Below are positions 17,470-26,210 of a DNA stretch of 56,178 nucleotides, piece after piece. Below the pieces are notes generated by a model. It searched no databases. It was not told the DNA's origin and saw nothing but the letters and a program-made list of their open reading frames with translations. Each line of letters starts with the position of its first letter. Position 1 is the first letter of the stretch. A program made the translations under genes and the position numbers. The stretch spans positions 1-56,178 of the forward strand of contig JAJQHS010000001.1 of the NCBI GenBank assembly GCA_021199635.1, read 5' to 3'. This DNA comes from Bacillota bacterium (GTDB taxonomy: Bacteria > Bacillota > Clostridia > Oscillospirales > Oscillospiraceae).

Positions 17470-18516
17470 TTATCGGATGCGAACGTAGCGGGTGGACTTG
17501 CCTGTGCCTTCGCGCTTCAGCTCGCCTGTTTCCACCAGCTTTCGCAAGCTGCCCTCCACGGAGCTAAGGCTCAAGCCGGGGCACAGCTCCAGGATATCCC
17601 GCTTGGTAAACCGGCCGATTTTACTCTGCGTAGCCTTTCGCACCATCTCAATAGCAGGAAGCTTTTCTTTCACGATCGCAAACCGATCTTCAAAATCCTT
17701 ATAAGCTGCCAGAATGGTACCAAGGATATACTTGATAAATGGCATGGCGTCTTCGGTGCCCTCGTGCCATCCATGCTGGGACTGGTTCAGCGCATCATAG
17801 TATAGGTCCTTGTCCTTGGCAATTATGGCTTCCAGGGAGATATATTTCCCCACATAGAAGCCGTTCTGATACAGCAGCAGCGTGGTCAAAAGGCGGCTCA
17901 TTCTTCCATTGCCATCATTAAACGGATGGATGCACAGGAAATCGTGAATGAACACAGGAATGGCAATCAGCGGTTCCACTTCCATGTTGCCGATCACTCG
18001 GTTATATTCCTCACAGATTCTATCCAATGCCTCCGGTGTTTCGTAGGGGGCCAGAGGCGTGAACAGGGTTTCGGTGTGTCCATCCGGATAGGCAGCACTG
18101 ACATAATTCTGCACATTCTTTGTCCGCCCGGCCATGGGGTTGTTCATGTGACTATACATGATTTTGTGCAGCTGAAGGATATAGTTCTTTGTGATGGGGA
18201 TCACATCAAAGCTTTCGTGGATGATGTTCAGTGCATCCCGATAGCCTGCGATTTCCTGTTCATCCCGGTTTTGGGGCGTGGTCTTTTCCTGTACCAGCTG
18301 CCGGATCCGGGCATCTGTTGTCACAATTCCCTCGATCGCATTGGATGCTTCCGTGCTCTGGATCTTTGCAATCTCAACCAGCTTTTCCAATCCCTCCGGG
18401 CGCTGCTCCAGATAAAGCTCTTGCTTACCGGCAGCTTTATAGATTGCTGCAATATAGCCCAGAACGTCGGAATCCCATTTCTGGTCCTTGATCCAGGAGT
18501 AATTAAACGGTCGCAT
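17470..18516 (-). CDS. Fic family protein with C-terminal winged helix
   Basis: A 348-residue Fic-domain protein, expected to transfer AMP (or another nucleotide part) onto hydroxyl side chains of target proteins. The catalytic loop HPFNDGNGRMSR (197-208) is intact. An N-terminal inhibitory helix SNAIEG (58-63) fits the S/TxxxE(G/N) pattern of class II Fic proteins, so activity should be self-restrained. The last 60 residues (KRDILELCPGLSLSSVEGSLRKLVETGELKRE and onward) resemble a winged-helix DNA-binding domain. The start at 18516 is used rather than 18579 since the latter lies in the promoter. Codon use is less GC-rich than neighbours, suggesting transfer. No antitoxin-like partner is present. 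Confidence 0.88.
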   Translation of the reverse strand: MRPFNYSWIKDQKWDSDVLGYIAAIYKAAGKQELYLEQRPEGLEKLVEIAKIQSTEASNAIEGIVTTDARIRQLVQEKTTPQNRDEQEIAGYRDALNIIHESFDVIPITKNYILQLHKIMYSHMNNPMAGRTKNVQNYVSAAYPDGHTETLFTPLAPYETPEALDRICEEYNRVIGNMEVEPLIAIPVFIHDFLCIHPFNDGNGRMSRLLTTLLLYQNGFYVGKYISLEAIIAKDKDLYYDALNQSQHGWHEGTEDAMPFIKYILGTILAAYKDFEDRFAIVKEKLPAIEMVRKATQSKIGRFTKRDILELCPGLSLSSVEGSLRKLVETGELKREGTGKSTRYVRIR

Positions 18517-18572
18517 TCCCTTAATCGCCTCGCTTTCCCTTAAACAATAGCACATTTTAAGGGAAAAGTCAA
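18516..18572 (-). promoter_or_regulatory. Promoter and operator of fic
   Basis: On the minus strand TTGACT (18567-18572) and TATTGT (18544-18549) have a 17-bp spacer. An 11-bp perfect inverted repeat TTTCCCTTAAA/TTTAAGGGAAA (18534-18544, 18556-18566; 11-bp spacer) spans the space from the -35 box to past the -10 box. A third half-site TTCCCTTAA (18516-18524) covers the start codon region. Autorepression by the Fic protein's winged helix is a likely inference. Confidence 0.7.
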
Positions 18573-18620
18573 TGGTCAAACGTCCGGCATATTCCGCCGC
18601 CCCACATCGGACGGATACCC

Positions 18621-18657
18621 AAAAAACGCTGCGGCTCCCATACCGAAGCCGCAGCGT
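18621..18657 (-). terminator. Terminator of the thioesterase gene
   Basis: On the minus strand ACGCTGCGGCT pairs with AGCCGCAGCGT (11 bp, 10-base loop) and is followed by TTTTT. Confidence 0.85.
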
Positions 18658-18674
18658 CCTGTTTCGTTATTCTC

Positions 18675-19094
18675 TTATTCCTCCGGCTGCACCGCCCGCT
18701 CCAGAATTTCGTGAGCCGGCGTGCCGAGCTTTTTCAGGGAAACGACCTTGCCGTCCTGCAGGAAGCAATGCTGGGATGTGGCGGTGGCCACCAGCTTGCC
18801 GGTCCGGGAATTGGTCATCCGGTAGCCCACCTCCAGGCGGACGCCGGTATACCGCTCGATCCACACCTGGATAGCCACGGTGTCGGCAAAGGTGCAGCCG
18901 GTTTTATAATCCACCGACAGCCCGACCACCGGGGACACGAAGCCCATTTCCTCGAACTGATCATAGGGCAGGCCGATCTGCTCCAGGAACGCCACCCGGC
19001 TCTCCTCCATCCACTTGATGTAGTTGGCATGGTGGGCAAGGCCCATTTTGTCCGTTTCGTAGTAATTCACTTTCCGCAGATACGTGTGCGTCAT
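18675..19094 (-). CDS. Acyl-CoA thioesterase, YbgC/4-HBT hotdog family
   Basis: A 139-residue single hotdog-domain protein that should hydrolyse an acyl-CoA or acyl-ACP. YYETDKMGLAHHANYIKWMEE at residues 11-31 holds the family's catalytic aspartate region and the HxNY-like stretch. The length is typical. The acyl substrate is not evident. The gene starts 38 bases after the 13-residue repeat protein and may share its transcript; a terminator follows it. Confidence 0.87.
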   Translation of the reverse strand: MTHTYLRKVNYYETDKMGLAHHANYIKWMEESRVAFLEQIGLPYDQFEEMGFVSPVVGLSVDYKTGCTFADTVAIQVWIERYTGVRLEVGYRMTNSRTGKLVATATSQHCFLQDGKVVSLKKLGTPAHEILERAVQPEE

Positions 19095-19132
19095 GGTGTT
19101 TCCTCTCCCATTCCAGTATGTGCCGAGCCGTT

Positions 19133-19576
19133 TCAGCGTTTCTTCTTCAGCGCCTTGCGCGCCTGCTTCACTTCATCCTCCAACGCGTCCAGCGCCTCCT
19201 CCCAGGCGGAGCTGATATATTCATCCGCCAGGATGGCGGCGTAAATCGCCCGGGCGGTGGCCGTCATGGCCTCCTCCACCTCCGCGCCGATGCCCAGCAG
19301 CCGCAGGTTGCCGGTGCCGTCCTCGTCCAGGAATACGATGTCGGGGACGGCATTTCTATCCGAATCGACAAAATACAGGTTGAATTCGCCGTCGCCAGTC
19401 AGGTCCACCGCCAGGGTGTCGATGTCGCCGTCGCCAGTGGTATCCAGCAGCGCCACATCCGCTTCCCTGTCCCCGTCCACATCGATGAGGATCTCGTCTT
19501 TAGCGCTGCGGACCAAAGCCTTGTGCCAGTCCCGATCCATGCGCATTTTCGTCTTTAATTTTCTCAGCGTGCCCAT
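19133..19576 (-). CDS. Cytosolic protein with five 13-residue acidic repeats
   Basis: A 147-residue protein of unknown function. Residues 32-96 are five gap-free 13-residue repeats beginning at Asp32, 45, 58, 71 and 84, close to D-x-D/T-G-D-G-x-x-D-x-x-x-V/L. This resembles Ca2+-binding Asp/Gly repeats of the TSP3, dockerin or EF-hand type, but with a strict hydrophobic end position suggesting a solenoid. The N-terminus is basic without signal peptide. The C-terminus (about 98-147) is helical and ends in KQARKALKKKR. ATG 19576 is chosen because AAGGAG is 8 bases away. It lies next to mgtE on the same strand, so a divalent metal link is possible but unproven. Confidence 0.8.
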   Translation of the reverse strand: MGTLRKLKTKMRMDRDWHKALVRSAKDEILIDVDGDREADVALLDTTGDGDIDTLAVDLTGDGEFNLYFVDSDRNAVPDIVFLDEDGTGNLRLLGIGAEVEEAMTATARAIYAAILADEYISSAWEEALDALEDEVKQARKALKKKR

Positions 19577-19689
19577 AGTCATGTCTCCTTTTGCCGGGGA
19601 CCTGCCCCGGGAGTTCTGGCCGTATTCTACCAGCTTTTTTTCAAGCCAGAATCAACCCAGGCTCAACATTCGTTGAAAATGGGCCGGGC

Positions 19690-21066
19690 TTACACACCCA
19701 ACAGGGATTGGGCAAACAGGAAATAGACCACCAGGGAAATGGCGTCCACGATGGTGGAGATGAACGGCCCCGCCATCACTGCCGGGTCCAGCTTCAGCGC
19801 CTTAGCCGCCATAGGCAGCAGGCAGCCCACCAGCTTGGCGCAGATGACTGTCACCACCAGGGTCAGGCACACCACCGCGTCCACCATCGGCGTAATGCTC
19901 TCGTTGCCCATCAGGAGCCGGTCGATGAGCCAGATCTTCGCAAAGCACACCGCCGCCAGGCTGATGCCGCACAGCAGCGCCGTGCGCAGCTCCTTCCAGA
20001 TCACATGGCCGATATCGGAAAGCCTCACCTCATCCAGGCTCAGCGCCCGGATCAGCGTCACAGAGGACTGGGAGCCGGAATTGCCGCCGGTATCCATCAG
20101 CATGGGGATGAATGCCGTCAGCGCCACCTGGGCGGCCAACGCGTCCTCAAAGGCGGTGATGATCAGCCCCGTGAACGTGGCGGACACCATCAGCAGCATC
20201 AGCCAGGGGATCCGGCTCCGGAACAGGTCCAGGACCGTGCTTTTGGTATAGGATTTTTCCGAGGGCACAATGGCGCTGATCAGCTCCATATCCTCGGTAG
20301 CTTCCTCCTCCATAACATCCATGGCGTCGTCAAAGGTGACAATGCCCACGATCCGGTTCTCGCCGTCCACCACCGGCAGCGCCAGGAAATTATACTTGCT
20401 GAACATCCGCGCCACGTCCTCCTGGTCGGTGACCGTGGTGACGGAAATCAGATTGGTTAACATAATATCTTTGATGAGGATATCGTCATCCTCCGCCAGC
20501 AGTAAATCCTTCACCGTCACCAGGCCGATCAGCGTCCTGTCCTGGGTGACATAGCAAGTGTAAATCGTCTCCTTGTCCACGCCCTGGCGGCGGATACGCA
20601 GGATGGCCTCCCCCACCGTCATATTCGGGCGGAGGGTCACATATTCTGTGGTCATGATGGAGCCGGCGGAATTTTCCGGATAGCGCAGGATCTGGTTGAT
20701 GGAGCTGCGCATCTCCGGGTCGGCCTGCTGCAGGATCCGCTTGACCACGTTGGCCGGCATTTCCTCCACCAGGTCGGCCGCATCGTCCACGTACAGCTCG
20801 TCCACGACCTCTTTCAGCTCGCTGTCGGAAAAACTGCGGATCAGCACCTCCTGGGCGTCCGGCTCCATCTCCACGAAGGTTTCCGCTGCCAGCTCCTTGG
20901 GCAGCAGCCGGAACAGCAGCGGCATCCGCGGCTCGTCCAGGTCCTCAAACAGCGCGGCAATATCGCTGGGATTCATTACCAGCAGAATTTCCCGCAGCCC
21001 GGCGTACTTCTTCTTGTCCAGCACCCCCAGCAGGGCGCTTTTGATAATTTCATATTTTTCTGTCAC
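19690..21066 (-). CDS. mgtE: Magnesium transporter MgtE
   Basis: A 458-residue MgtE-type Mg2+ channel. An N-terminal superhelical domain (about 1-130, with MNPSDIAALFEDL and LPKELAAETFVEM) precedes two CBS domains (about 132-255) and five membrane helices (about 280-455). SRIPWLMLLM and TGGNSGSQSS in the membrane part are family hallmarks; the latter lines the pore. Acidic residues between domains act as the Mg2+ sensor in known members. The start is a GTG at 21066 with AAGGAG 9 bases upstream. A leader of about 150 bases with its own structure precedes it. Confidence 0.94.
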   Translation of the reverse strand: MTEKYEIIKSALLGVLDKKKYAGLREILLVMNPSDIAALFEDLDEPRMPLLFRLLPKELAAETFVEMEPDAQEVLIRSFSDSELKEVVDELYVDDAADLVEEMPANVVKRILQQADPEMRSSINQILRYPENSAGSIMTTEYVTLRPNMTVGEAILRIRRQGVDKETIYTCYVTQDRTLIGLVTVKDLLLAEDDDILIKDIMLTNLISVTTVTDQEDVARMFSKYNFLALPVVDGENRIVGIVTFDDAMDVMEEEATEDMELISAIVPSEKSYTKSTVLDLFRSRIPWLMLLMVSATFTGLIITAFEDALAAQVALTAFIPMLMDTGGNSGSQSSVTLIRALSLDEVRLSDIGHVIWKELRTALLCGISLAAVCFAKIWLIDRLLMGNESITPMVDAVVCLTLVVTVICAKLVGCLLPMAAKALKLDPAVMAGPFISTIVDAISLVVYFLFAQSLLGV

Positions 21067-21124
21067 GGTGCAAACTTCTCCTTTTCAAGTTATTTTCAGG
21101 AAAAGGCAATGCACCCAACCGCAG

Positions 21125-21196
21125 TTACAGGCCCACAGGAAACCGGGCCTGCCGGATACTTCGGCCGGGGATACTGCCATTATTGCCAGGTTCCAC
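21125..21196 (-). CDS. Candidate mgtE leader peptide, 23 residues
   Basis: Inside the mgtE leader a GTG codon lies 7 bases after a full AAGGAGG and opens a 23-codon frame (VEPGNNGSIPGRSIRQARFPVGL, 23 residues with fMet replacing the first Val) ending in TAA. The last codons run through a CAGGCCC/GGGCCTG hairpin (21128-21151). The site is as strong as that of mgtE itself. Known Mg2+ transport genes such as Salmonella mgtA and mgtC use Pro-containing leader peptides for control; this one has three Pro. Whether it is translated is inference. Confidence 0.45.
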   Translation of the reverse strand: MEPGNNGSIPGRSIRQARFPVGL

Positions 21197-21226
21197 TGTG
21201 TTCCCTCCTTTACAGGTCTTTGACTT

Positions 21227-21255
21227 ATTTTACCCCGGTTTTTTTCACTTGTCAA
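21227..21255 (-). promoter_or_regulatory. Promoter of mgtE
   Basis: On the minus strand TTGACA and TAAAAT with a 17-bp spacer, giving a leader of about 150 bases before mgtE. Confidence 0.75.
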
Positions 21256-21257
21256 CC

Positions 21258-21286
21258 TTGACGGCAGGAGAATCCCGGCGTAAAAT
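21258..21286 (+). promoter_or_regulatory. Promoter of the GNAT gene
   Basis: TTGACG and TAAAAT with a 17-bp spacer, 38 bases before the ATG. Its -35 box is only 2 bp from the -35 box of the divergent mgtE promoter, so both polymerases should compete. Confidence 0.7.
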
Positions 21287-21323
21287 AATCCTGGTAACCA
21301 TCCATTCTCAGGAGGATACACCC

Positions 21324-21905
21324 ATGCTACGGCTTGCCAAGGAGGCGGACATTCCCGCCATGGTGGATATTTACGCGCCATATGTACTGTCCACCACCTA
21401 CACGTTTGAATACACCGTTCCCACGCTGGAGGCGTTTACGGAGCGCTTCCGGCTCTGCACCCGGCAGTGCCCCTGGCTCGTGTGGGAGGAGGACGGCGCT
21501 GTGCTGGGCTACGCCTACGGCAGCCTGCCGTTTGACCGGGCGGCCTACGCCTGGTGCAGCGAGATTTCCGTCTACATTGCCCCCGCCGCGCAGCGCAGGG
21601 GCGTGGGGCGCAGCCTTTACACTGCCCTGGAGCACATTCTGTTCCTGCAGGGCTACCGGGTAATCTACGCCCTGATCACATCCGAGAACCATGCTTCCCT
21701 GGCGTTCCATCAGGAGATGGGCTACCGCTTCACCGCCTGCATGTCGGACTGCGGCATCAAATTCGGCCGCCAGCTGGGCGTGGTATGGATGGAAAAGCGG
21801 CAAAACGTTGTGGAAATTCCCAGTGTTCCCCCGGTTCCATGGCGGTCAATTGTGAAAAATGACAGAAATTTCGCTGATATTTTAGACAATTTGTCCCTTT
21901 CTTAA
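21324..21905 (+). CDS. GNAT family N-acetyltransferase
   Basis: A 193-residue acetyltransferase resembling the phosphinothricin acetyltransferase group, which uses acetyl-CoA to acylate an amino group. The N-terminus LRLAKEADIPAMVDIYAPYV and the CoA-binding AQRRGVGRSLYTAL (about 92-105) are characteristic, as is GYRFTACMSDCGIKFGR near the end. A Lys/Arg-containing tail of about 30 residues extends beyond the usual domain. AGGAGG lies 8 bases before the ATG. The acceptor is unknown. It ends just before the glg operon and may be unrelated to it. Confidence 0.85.
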   Translation: MLRLAKEADIPAMVDIYAPYVLSTTYTFEYTVPTLEAFTERFRLCTRQCPWLVWEEDGAVLGYAYGSLPFDRAAYAWCSEISVYIAPAAQRRGVGRSLYTALEHILFLQGYRVIYALITSENHASLAFHQEMGYRFTACMSDCGIKFGRQLGVVWMEKRQNVVEIPSVPPVPWRSIVKNDRNFADILDNLSLS

Positions 21906-21997
21906 TGGGCGAAAATGTGATATGGTATGCATGGGTTCTTATGTGCGCCTCCCGCGCGATGTCAGAACCTCAAGTCACGAAAGGAACCGATTACACC

Positions 21998-23860
21998 ATG
22001 ACCCAAGCATTACAAGCCTTTCTGGACGCCTATCACAGCGGAACCGCCATCCGCGCATATGAATTTCTGGGCTGCCATCCCGAATCCCGGGGCGGCCAGG
22101 CCGGCTTCGTATTCCGGGTGTGGGCGCCCAATGCGAAGGCCATCTGCGTCACCGGCGATTTTAACGGCTGGAGCCGGGATGCGCTGCCCATGGAGAAGCT
22201 CACCCACGGCGTCTGGGAGGCCTGGTCCTCCGGCGCCTACGAAGGCTGCGCCTACAAGTACCTGGTCTGCGACCAGTCCGGCTCCACGATTTACAAGGCC
22301 GACCCGGTGGGCTTCCGCAGCTGCCGCGCCCCGGACACCTCCAGCATGATTTTCCTTCCCGGCGGCTACGAGTGGCAGGACGCGGCCTGGATGGCCTCCA
22401 AGGAGAAGACGCTGAACGCGCCTGTCAATATCTACGAAATGCACCTGGGCTCCTGGCGGCGCAAGGCCGGCGGGGAGGTTTACTCCTATTCCGAGCTGGC
22501 GCCCATCCTGGCAGACTACCTGAAGGACATGGGCTACACCCATGTGGAGCTGCTGCCCCTGTGCGAATATCCCTATGACCCCAGCTGGGGCTACCAGGCT
22601 ACGGGCTACTTCGCCCCCACCAGCCGCTACGGCGCGCCGGACGAGCTGATGGAGCTGGTGGACACCCTGCACCAGAATGGCATCGGCGTGATCCTGGACT
22701 GGGTCCCCGCCCACTTCCCCAAGGACGCCTACGGCCTGTACGAATTCGACGGCACCTGCACCTACGAATCCTCCGACCCCACCCGGAACGAGCATCCGGA
22801 GTGGACCACCCGCATTTTTGACCTGGGCAAGCCGGAGGTCCGCAGCTTCCTGATTTCCAGCGCGGTTTACTGGCTGGAGCAGTTCCATGTGGACGGGCTC
22901 CGGGTGGATGCGGTCAGTGCCATGCTGTACCAGGATTTCGGCCGCTCCGCCGACCACGCCTGCCGGGAGGAAACGGTGGCCTTCCTGCGCCAGCTCAACG
23001 CCGCCTGCTTCCGCGTCCGGGAGAATGTGATGATGATCGCCGAGGAATCCACCGCGTTCCCCCTGGTGACCAAGCCGGATTACGACGGCGGCCTGGGCTT
23101 CCTGTACAAATGGAACATGGGCTGGATGAACGACACCCTGCGCTATATGAAGCTGGACCCCCTCTACCGCAAGTATAACCATAATATGCTCACATTCTCC
23201 ATGACCTACGCCTTTTCGGAGAATTTTATCCTGCCCCTGTCCCACGATGAGGTGGTGCACTGCAAGGGCAGCCTGCTGACCAAAATGCCCGGAGATTATT
23301 TCTGGCGCTTCTCCAACCTGCGGCTGCTGCGGGGCTACCAGATGGCGCACCCCGGCAAGAAGCTCCACTTCATGGGCGGCGAATTTGGCCAGTTCATCGA
23401 GTGGAACTACCTCCAGGAGCTGGACTGGGTGCTGCTGGACTTTGATATGCACAGCAAGACCCAGGCGTTTTTCCGGGACCTGAACCGCTTCTATAAGATG
23501 CACCCCGCCCTCTGGGCGGACGACGGCAGCTGGGGCGGCTTCCAGTGGCTCCAGCCGGACGACAGCGACAGCAGCCTGATCGCCTTCTGCCGGATGGCGC
23601 CGGAGGGCGAAAGGCTGATCGTACTGTGCAACTTCACCCCCGTCCGCCGGAAGGATTACCTGCTGGGGCTGCCGGAGCCGGGCGTGTACGAATGTCTGCT
23701 CTGCTCGGACGATGCCCGCTATGGCGGCACCGGCCATGTCCCCCGTGCGGTTACCACCCAGGATACGCCCTTCCGGGAATTTGGCTGCTCCGCCCTGTTC
23801 GACGTCCCATCCATGAGCATTTCCTTCTTCACGAAGAAGCCAGACCGTAAGCAAATGTGA
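21998..23860 (+). CDS. glgB: 1,4-alpha-glucan branching enzyme
   Basis: A 620-residue GH13 enzyme that makes alpha-1,6 branches in glycogen. The CBM48 module shows FRVWAPNAKAICVTGDFNGW (about 34-53). In the catalytic barrel, DGLRVDAVSAM carries the nucleophile aspartate (near 301), MIAEEST the acid/base glutamate, and LSHDEVVHCKGSLLTKMPGD the stabilising aspartate. The start MTQALQAF at 21998 fits the family; the SD AAAGGA is 12 bases away, so an in-frame ATG at 21959 cannot be excluded. It leads glgB-glgC-glgD-glgA with short gaps. Confidence 0.95.
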   Translation: MTQALQAFLDAYHSGTAIRAYEFLGCHPESRGGQAGFVFRVWAPNAKAICVTGDFNGWSRDALPMEKLTHGVWEAWSSGAYEGCAYKYLVCDQSGSTIYKADPVGFRSCRAPDTSSMIFLPGGYEWQDAAWMASKEKTLNAPVNIYEMHLGSWRRKAGGEVYSYSELAPILADYLKDMGYTHVELLPLCEYPYDPSWGYQATGYFAPTSRYGAPDELMELVDTLHQNGIGVILDWVPAHFPKDAYGLYEFDGTCTYESSDPTRNEHPEWTTRIFDLGKPEVRSFLISSAVYWLEQFHVDGLRVDAVSAMLYQDFGRSADHACREETVAFLRQLNAACFRVRENVMMIAEESTAFPLVTKPDYDGGLGFLYKWNMGWMNDTLRYMKLDPLYRKYNHNMLTFSMTYAFSENFILPLSHDEVVHCKGSLLTKMPGDYFWRFSNLRLLRGYQMAHPGKKLHFMGGEFGQFIEWNYLQELDWVLLDFDMHSKTQAFFRDLNRFYKMHPALWADDGSWGGFQWLQPDDSDSSLIAFCRMAPEGERLIVLCNFTPVRRKDYLLGLPEPGVYECLLCSDDARYGGTGHVPRAVTTQDTPFREFGCSALFDVPSMSISFFTKKPDRKQM

Positions 23861-23892
23861 CCCTACATTTATCAATATAAGGAGCTGTAACC

Positions 23893-25083
23893 ATGTACTT
23901 TCAGAAGAAACGCTGCATCGCCATGCTTCTGGCCGGTGGCCAGGGCAGCCGCTTGAAGGTCCTGACGGAGAACACCGCCAAGCCTGCCGTCCCCTTCGGC
24001 GGGAAATACCGCATCATCGACTTCCCCTTGAGCAACTGCGTCAATTCCGGTATCGACACAGTAGGCATTCTGACCCAATATCAGCCGCTGGAGCTGAACG
24101 AATACATCGGCAACGGCCAGCCCTGGGGCCTGAACAAGACCCACAGCTGCGCCCAGATCCTGCCCCCCTACGAGCGTCACGACAAGAAGAGCGGCTGGTA
24201 CAAGGGCACAGCCAACGCCATCTACCAGAACATCGACTTCATCGACCGCTATGACCCGGAATACGTGGTCATCCTCTCCGGCGACCATATCTACAAAATG
24301 GACTATGCCGCCATGGTGGACTATCACGAGAAGAACCACGCCTCCTGCACCATCGCCGTGCGCACCGTCCCGCTGAGCGAAGCCAGCCGCTTTGGCATCC
24401 TGAACACCAACCCGGATAACTCCATCTACGAATTTGAGGAGAAGCCCAAGGTTCCCAAATCCACCAACGCCTCCATGGGCATCTACGTGTTCAACTGGAA
24501 GGTTCTGCGGGACGCGCTGATCGCCGACGAGGAGGACGAGAACTCCAGCAACGACTTCGGCAAAAACATCATCCCCAACCTGCTGAACGCCGGGCACAAG
24601 ATGATGGCCTACAATTTTGAAGGCTACTGGAAGGACGTGGGGACCATCGACTCCCTCTGGGAGGCCAATATGGAGCTGCTGGGCAAGGACCCCGCCTTCA
24701 ACATCCGCGGTGACGAGCGCAGCAAAATTTCCGCCCGGAACAATGCGCTGCCCTCCTCCTACATCGATACCGGCGCGAAAACCGTCAACAGCTTCATCGC
24801 GGGGGGCTCGGAAATCTACGGCACCGTCCGCCACTGCATCATCTCCGTCGGCTGCACCGTAGGTGAGGGCGCGCTGGTGGAAGACAGCGTGGTCATGCCC
24901 GGCGTGGTCATCGAGCCGGGCGCCATCGTCCGCCACGCCATCCTGGGCGAGGACAGCAAGGTCGGCCGCAACGCCGTGGTCGGCGGTGCCTTCGGCGCCG
25001 GGGAAAAGAAGAAGATCAGCGTCACCTGCAAGGGCGCTGTGGTAGAGGCCAACACCGTGCTGCTGCCCGGTGACATGCTGTAA
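23893..25083 (+). CDS. glgC: Glucose-1-phosphate adenylyltransferase catalytic subunit
   Basis: A 396-residue ADP-glucose pyrophosphorylase. [35 protein letters not shown] at the N-terminus is the nucleotidyltransferase signature with its glycine loop and catalytic Lys. [13 protein letters not shown] holds the metal-binding Asp. The C-terminus is a left-handed beta helix of hexapeptide repeats (about 285-390). It supplies ADP-glucose to GlgA. In Firmicutes GlgC works with GlgD as a heterotetramer, and glgD follows 14 bases later. Confidence 0.96.
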   Translation: MYFQKKRCIAMLLAGGQGSRLKVLTENTAKPAVPFGGKYRIIDFPLSNCVNSGIDTVGILTQYQPLELNEYIGNGQPWGLNKTHSCAQILPPYERHDKKSGWYKGTANAIYQNIDFIDRYDPEYVVILSGDHIYKMDYAAMVDYHEKNHASCTIAVRTVPLSEASRFGILNTNPDNSIYEFEEKPKVPKSTNASMGIYVFNWKVLRDALIADEEDENSSNDFGKNIIPNLLNAGHKMMAYNFEGYWKDVGTIDSLWEANMELLGKDPAFNIRGDERSKISARNNALPSSYIDTGAKTVNSFIAGGSEIYGTVRHCIISVGCTVGEGALVEDSVVMPGVVIEPGAIVRHAILGEDSKVGRNAVVGGAFGAGEKKKISVTCKGAVVEANTVLLPGDML

Positions 25084-25097
25084 GGAGGGACAACGCT

Positions 25098-26210
25098 ATG
25101 AATGTAATGGGAATTATTTTCGCCAACGATGGCGAGCTGGGGGACCTGACCTATAAGCGAACCACCGCCTCCGTCCCCTTCGGCGGGCGCTACCGCCAGA
25201 TCGACTTTGCCCTGTCCAATCTGTGCAACGCGGGCGTGCGCCATATCGGCGTCATCTCCCGCCATAGCTACCAGTCCCTGATGAACCACATCGGCTCCGG
25301 CGAGGAGTGGGGCCTGGAGCTGGGACAGGGGGGACTGGAATTCCTGACGCCCTACTCCATGTCCACCACGGACAATTACCGCGGCAAGCTGGAAACGCTG
25401 TACTCCGCCATGGATTTCCTGGAGTTTGGCCCCAACGATGACTATGTGGTGATGAGCGGCTCTGCCATCCTGAGCAATATGGACATCAACAAGCTGGTGT
25501 CCGCCCACATTGCCAGCGGCAAGGATCTGACCGTGGCCACTAAGGAGGGCATCGCCGACGGCGTGAAGCGGCTGGACCTGGCGCTGAAGCTGGACGAAAG
25601 CGGCGCCATCGCCGACATGGTCGTGGACTGTGCCGCCCCCGCTGAGTACCTGGCCTCCATGGACATGTTCGTGATCTCCAAGGACGTGCTGATGACGCAG
25701 GTCAAGGACTGCATCGCCCACAACCGCTACCATATGGACCGGGACCTGGTTCTGGGCGGCTGGCAGAAGGGCAGCGTATCCGTGAATGTCTACCAGTTCG
25801 GCGGCATTGCGCTGTATAACGAAACCATCGAGGAATACTTCCGCAACAGCCTGGCGCTGATCGGAAAGGACTGCCGCCATGACCTGTTCGGCGGCAACCA
25901 CTCCGTATTCACCAAGGTCCGCGACCGCGTCCCCAGCTACTATGGGGAGAACTGCGCCATCCAGGACTGCATCGTAGCCGACGGCTGTATGCTGGACGGC
26001 AACGCCAAAAATTCCGTCCTGTTCCGCCAGGTCACCATTGCCCAGGGCGCCCAGGTGGAGGACAGCGTGATCATGAACGACGCCGTAGTCGGCGAGGGTG
26101 CGGAGCTGAAATGCGTCATTCTGGATAAGGATGTGGTCATCCGTCCCGGCGCAAAGCTGTACGGCACGCCCAAAAATCCCATTATTATCAAAAGAGGAGA
26201 AATCGTATGA
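25098..26210 (+). CDS. glgD: GlgD subunit of ADP-glucose pyrophosphorylase
   Basis: A 370-residue GlgC paralogue. The N-terminal glycine loop AGGQGSRL of GlgC is replaced by FANDGELGDLTYKR, so catalysis is impaired as in known GlgD proteins. PFGGRYRQIDFALSNLCNAG and the C-terminal beta helix remain. GlgD acts as a partner that raises the activity of GlgC. GGAGG precedes the ATG, and the stop overlaps the glgA start by four bases. Confidence 0.94.
   Translation: MNVMGIIFANDGELGDLTYKRTTASVPFGGRYRQIDFALSNLCNAGVRHIGVISRHSYQSLMNHIGSGEEWGLELGQGGLEFLTPYSMSTTDNYRGKLETLYSAMDFLEFGPNDDYVVMSGSAILSNMDINKLVSAHIASGKDLTVATKEGIADGVKRLDLALKLDESGAIADMVVDCAAPAEYLASMDMFVISKDVLMTQVKDCIAHNRYHMDRDLVLGGWQKGSVSVNVYQFGGIALYNETIEEYFRNSLALIGKDCRHDLFGGNHSVFTKVRDRVPSYYGENCAIQDCIVADGCMLDGNAKNSVLFRQVTIAQGAQVEDSVIMNDAVVGEGAELKCVILDKDVVIRPGAKLYGTPKNPIIIKRGEIV

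Noticed and set aside
17470-18516. Fic protein as a Fic/antitoxin toxin module
   Set aside because: The inhibitory helix is within the same chain and no small partner gene flanks it.
21085-21381. 98-residue ORF upstream of mgtE
   Set aside because: It crosses two divergent promoters and has no ribosome binding site; the short GTG frame in the leader is better placed.
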